Shown here piece by piece: positions 62,639 through 64,000 of a stretch of 64,000 bases of DNA. A program made the translations under genes and the position numbers. The stretch is taken from positions 496,001-560,000 of the forward strand of contig WSYJ01000025.1 in NCBI GenBank assembly GCA_020186115.1. The letters run 5' to 3'. The notes below the pieces were generated by a model. That model did no database searches. It was not told where the DNA came from and saw only the letters and a program-made list of their open reading frames with translations. Source of the DNA: Histomonas meleagridis (lineage: Eukaryota; Parabasalia; Tritrichomonadida; Dientamoebidae). Every line of letters begins with the position of its first letter. Within the stretch, counting starts at the first letter, position 1.

Positions 62639-63463
62639 ATGAATTATTCTCAAATTATTTCTAATGATATTGGGGAAGAATCTCAAACTTATTTTTCAGA
62701 TGAACAAAAAGTAAGAGTGTTCCTTGAATGGTATCGAGAACACAACCCAAATACAATTTATGGATATTTGAGATTATTTGTATCAGCTTTTACTTTTAAT
62801 TTGAACCAAAACCAAACATTCGATTTTACCGAAAATTATGAATTTAGAATATATTTAAAAGGTTTAAAAAGAGAAATGCTAGGAGGTTCATCAAAGAATG
62901 CAAAAAGTTACATTACTCCAGCAATATTGATGTCTTTAGCTCCCAATGTTAAATTAAATAACAATAAATCTATTCAATTGATGACAATCTATTCTCTTTG
63001 TTATTATGGATTATTAAAAATTAGTGAATGTTTAAACATTCGAAAAAAAGAAATAATCAAAGATGAAGAAGGGAAAATTGTACTTATGATTCCAGTCTCT
63101 AAAACTGATCAAACTGGAAGAAGAGTTCAAGTTTCTATTGTAAATTCAAATACAAATTATTCACCCTTTCAATGGTTAGAATTATGGTTTTCATCAAACA
63201 ATTTTAGTTCAGATGATTTTATCTTCAATATAACAGAGAGATCTGTTCGTTACAACCTTAAAAAACAATAAACGAAATTAAACATTAATGCCACAAATTA
63301 CAGCACACATTCATTTCGAAAAGGTGCTGCACATCAAGCAGCTAAAGCGAAAATAAATGATTGCCAAATAAAGGCGATGGGCCGTTGGCTTTCAAATTGT
63401 TACCAAACATATACACCGGTTCTAATGGTCGAAGCTGGAACCAATGTAACCCCATTCATTTAA
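62639..63463 (+). pseudogene. Tyrosine recombinase (Crypton/DIRS-type), one in-frame TAA
   Basis: 275 codons from ATG 62639 to TAA 63461, interrupted by TAA at 63269-63271 without frameshift. The helical core-binding domain is followed by YYGLLKISECLNIRKKEI, at the place of the first catalytic Arg, where Lys is seen instead, and SKTDQTGRR. After the stop come HSFRKGAAHQAAKA (H-x-x-R) and MGRWLSNCYQTYTPV (Trp and catalytic Tyr), the typical eukaryotic YR-transposon end. Both the N-terminal break upstream and the TAA make it inactive as it stands. Confidence 0.68.
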
Positions 63464-63652
63464 TTAAACGAAATTGAATAATTTTTGTTTATACAATTTT
63501 TTTTAAGTTTAAAATTAATTGAAAAAGTCACATTGAAAAAGTTTTCGAGAATTCATATGCATATGGTTAAAAGATAGATCTGACGTTAGATCAAATCTCA
63601 AAAATATCTATGCATCAATTCCCCCTTTAATTGCAACCAAGTAACCACAACA

Positions 63653-63976
63653 ATGACACATCATCGTAATGATAATGAATTCAAAGTTGTTGAGTATTCA
63701 TCATATTTTAAATTGAGATTTGGGGAGGTCATTTTTATTTACGTAATTTATAAAACACAGAATATACTGAATGTTCAGAAAATGGTATTCAAAAAGAAAT
63801 CTTTTGAAAAATATTTAGTCGGAAAAACTCTATATAAACTTATAATAATACTTTTATTAATTACAACAAAGTTTTTGCTTTCTGTGTATAACAGGAATTA
63901 TTTCCATAAAGTTGGTTATAAAGGAAATGATTTTCAGATGCAAGAATTTGGCATTCCTTCGTGTACTTATCGTTAG
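63653..63976 (+). CDS. Hypothetical protein, weak support
   Basis: 107 codons starting MTHHRNDNEFKVVEYSSYFK, with one hydrophobic stretch (LYKLIIILLLITTKFLLSVY) that could be a membrane helix. No family, no ACCGTT or TCATT leader. It may be a chance frame in AT-rich DNA. Confidence 0.25.
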   Translation: MTHHRNDNEFKVVEYSSYFKLRFGEVIFIYVIYKTQNILNVQKMVFKKKSFEKYLVGKTLYKLIIILLLITTKFLLSVYNRNYFHKVGYKGNDFQMQEFGIPSCTYR

Positions 63977-64000
63977 ATACTTTTTCTTTTTTGATTTCTC

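Noticed and set aside
1-64000. tRNA, rRNA or CRISPR array
   Set aside because: No cloverleaf with a GGTTCGA-type T loop, no rRNA core words and no regularly spaced repeat-spacer pattern were recognised on either strand; a covariance search was not possible.

Overview
The window looks like the nuclear genome of a parabasalid flagellate (trichomonad), closest in flavour to an AT-rich Tritrichomonas-type genome. The reasons are: single-exon genes in very AT-rich spacers; short 5' leaders with TCA-type initiator (Inr) sequences a few bases before the ATG; stop codons embedded in TAAA-like 3' signals; Myb, BspA-type leucine-rich-repeat, ankyrin and RasGEF families; and several transposon classes typical of trichomonads (mariner, MULE, Maverick/Polinton). 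The exact species is not determinable from the sequence alone.

Region 1 (1-28.8 kb) is host DNA with housekeeping genes on both strands. They are a two-repeat Myb protein, a Neo1/ATP9-like P4-ATPase, a GT31-type glycosyltransferase with a disturbed 5' end, ADF/cofilin, a membrane-anchored P-loop NTPase, ribosomal proteins eS30 and uL13, a SAC3/GANP mRNA-export protein, a coiled-coil protein, a compact SMN homologue, a repeat protein resembling axonemal microtubule-binding proteins, a LisH/RasGEF protein, a large membrane-anchored heparinase II/III-like protein and a Ubl/UBA protein. Between them lie gene relics (ankyrin, BspA-like, actin-related) and one mariner copy at 18-19.3 kb. Several starts are preceded by AACGGT/ACCGTT elements that resemble Myb recognition sites.

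Region 2 (about 29-46 kb) is a transposon graveyard. It holds a 0.7-kb element with long terminal inverted repeats, a second mariner inserted into another gene, a decayed Maverick (packaging ATPase, DNA polymerase B pieces, structural-type proteins, members of a repeated protein family called family X here), other DDE-transposase fragments, and two diverged copies of an 0.8-kb non-coding repeat.

Region 3 (46.7-58.6 kb) is a second, much better preserved Maverick/Polinton segment. It carries a major capsid-like gene, two tandem pVI-like amphipathic proteins, three family X copies, a protein-primed type DNA polymerase B with all catalytic motifs, an A32/FtsK-type packaging ATPase and several element-specific genes. 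No retroviral-type integrase or adenovirus-type protease was found, so the segment is incomplete or rearranged. Many of its reading frames are broken only by in-frame TAA/TGA, mostly without frameshifts. Where an aligned partner shows the lost residue clearly, it is Gln or Trp, which fits C-to-T (G-to-A) decay.

Region 4 (58.6-64 kb) contains a minisatellite, a broken MULE transposase and a broken tyrosine recombinase. No tRNA, rRNA or CRISPR array was recognised.
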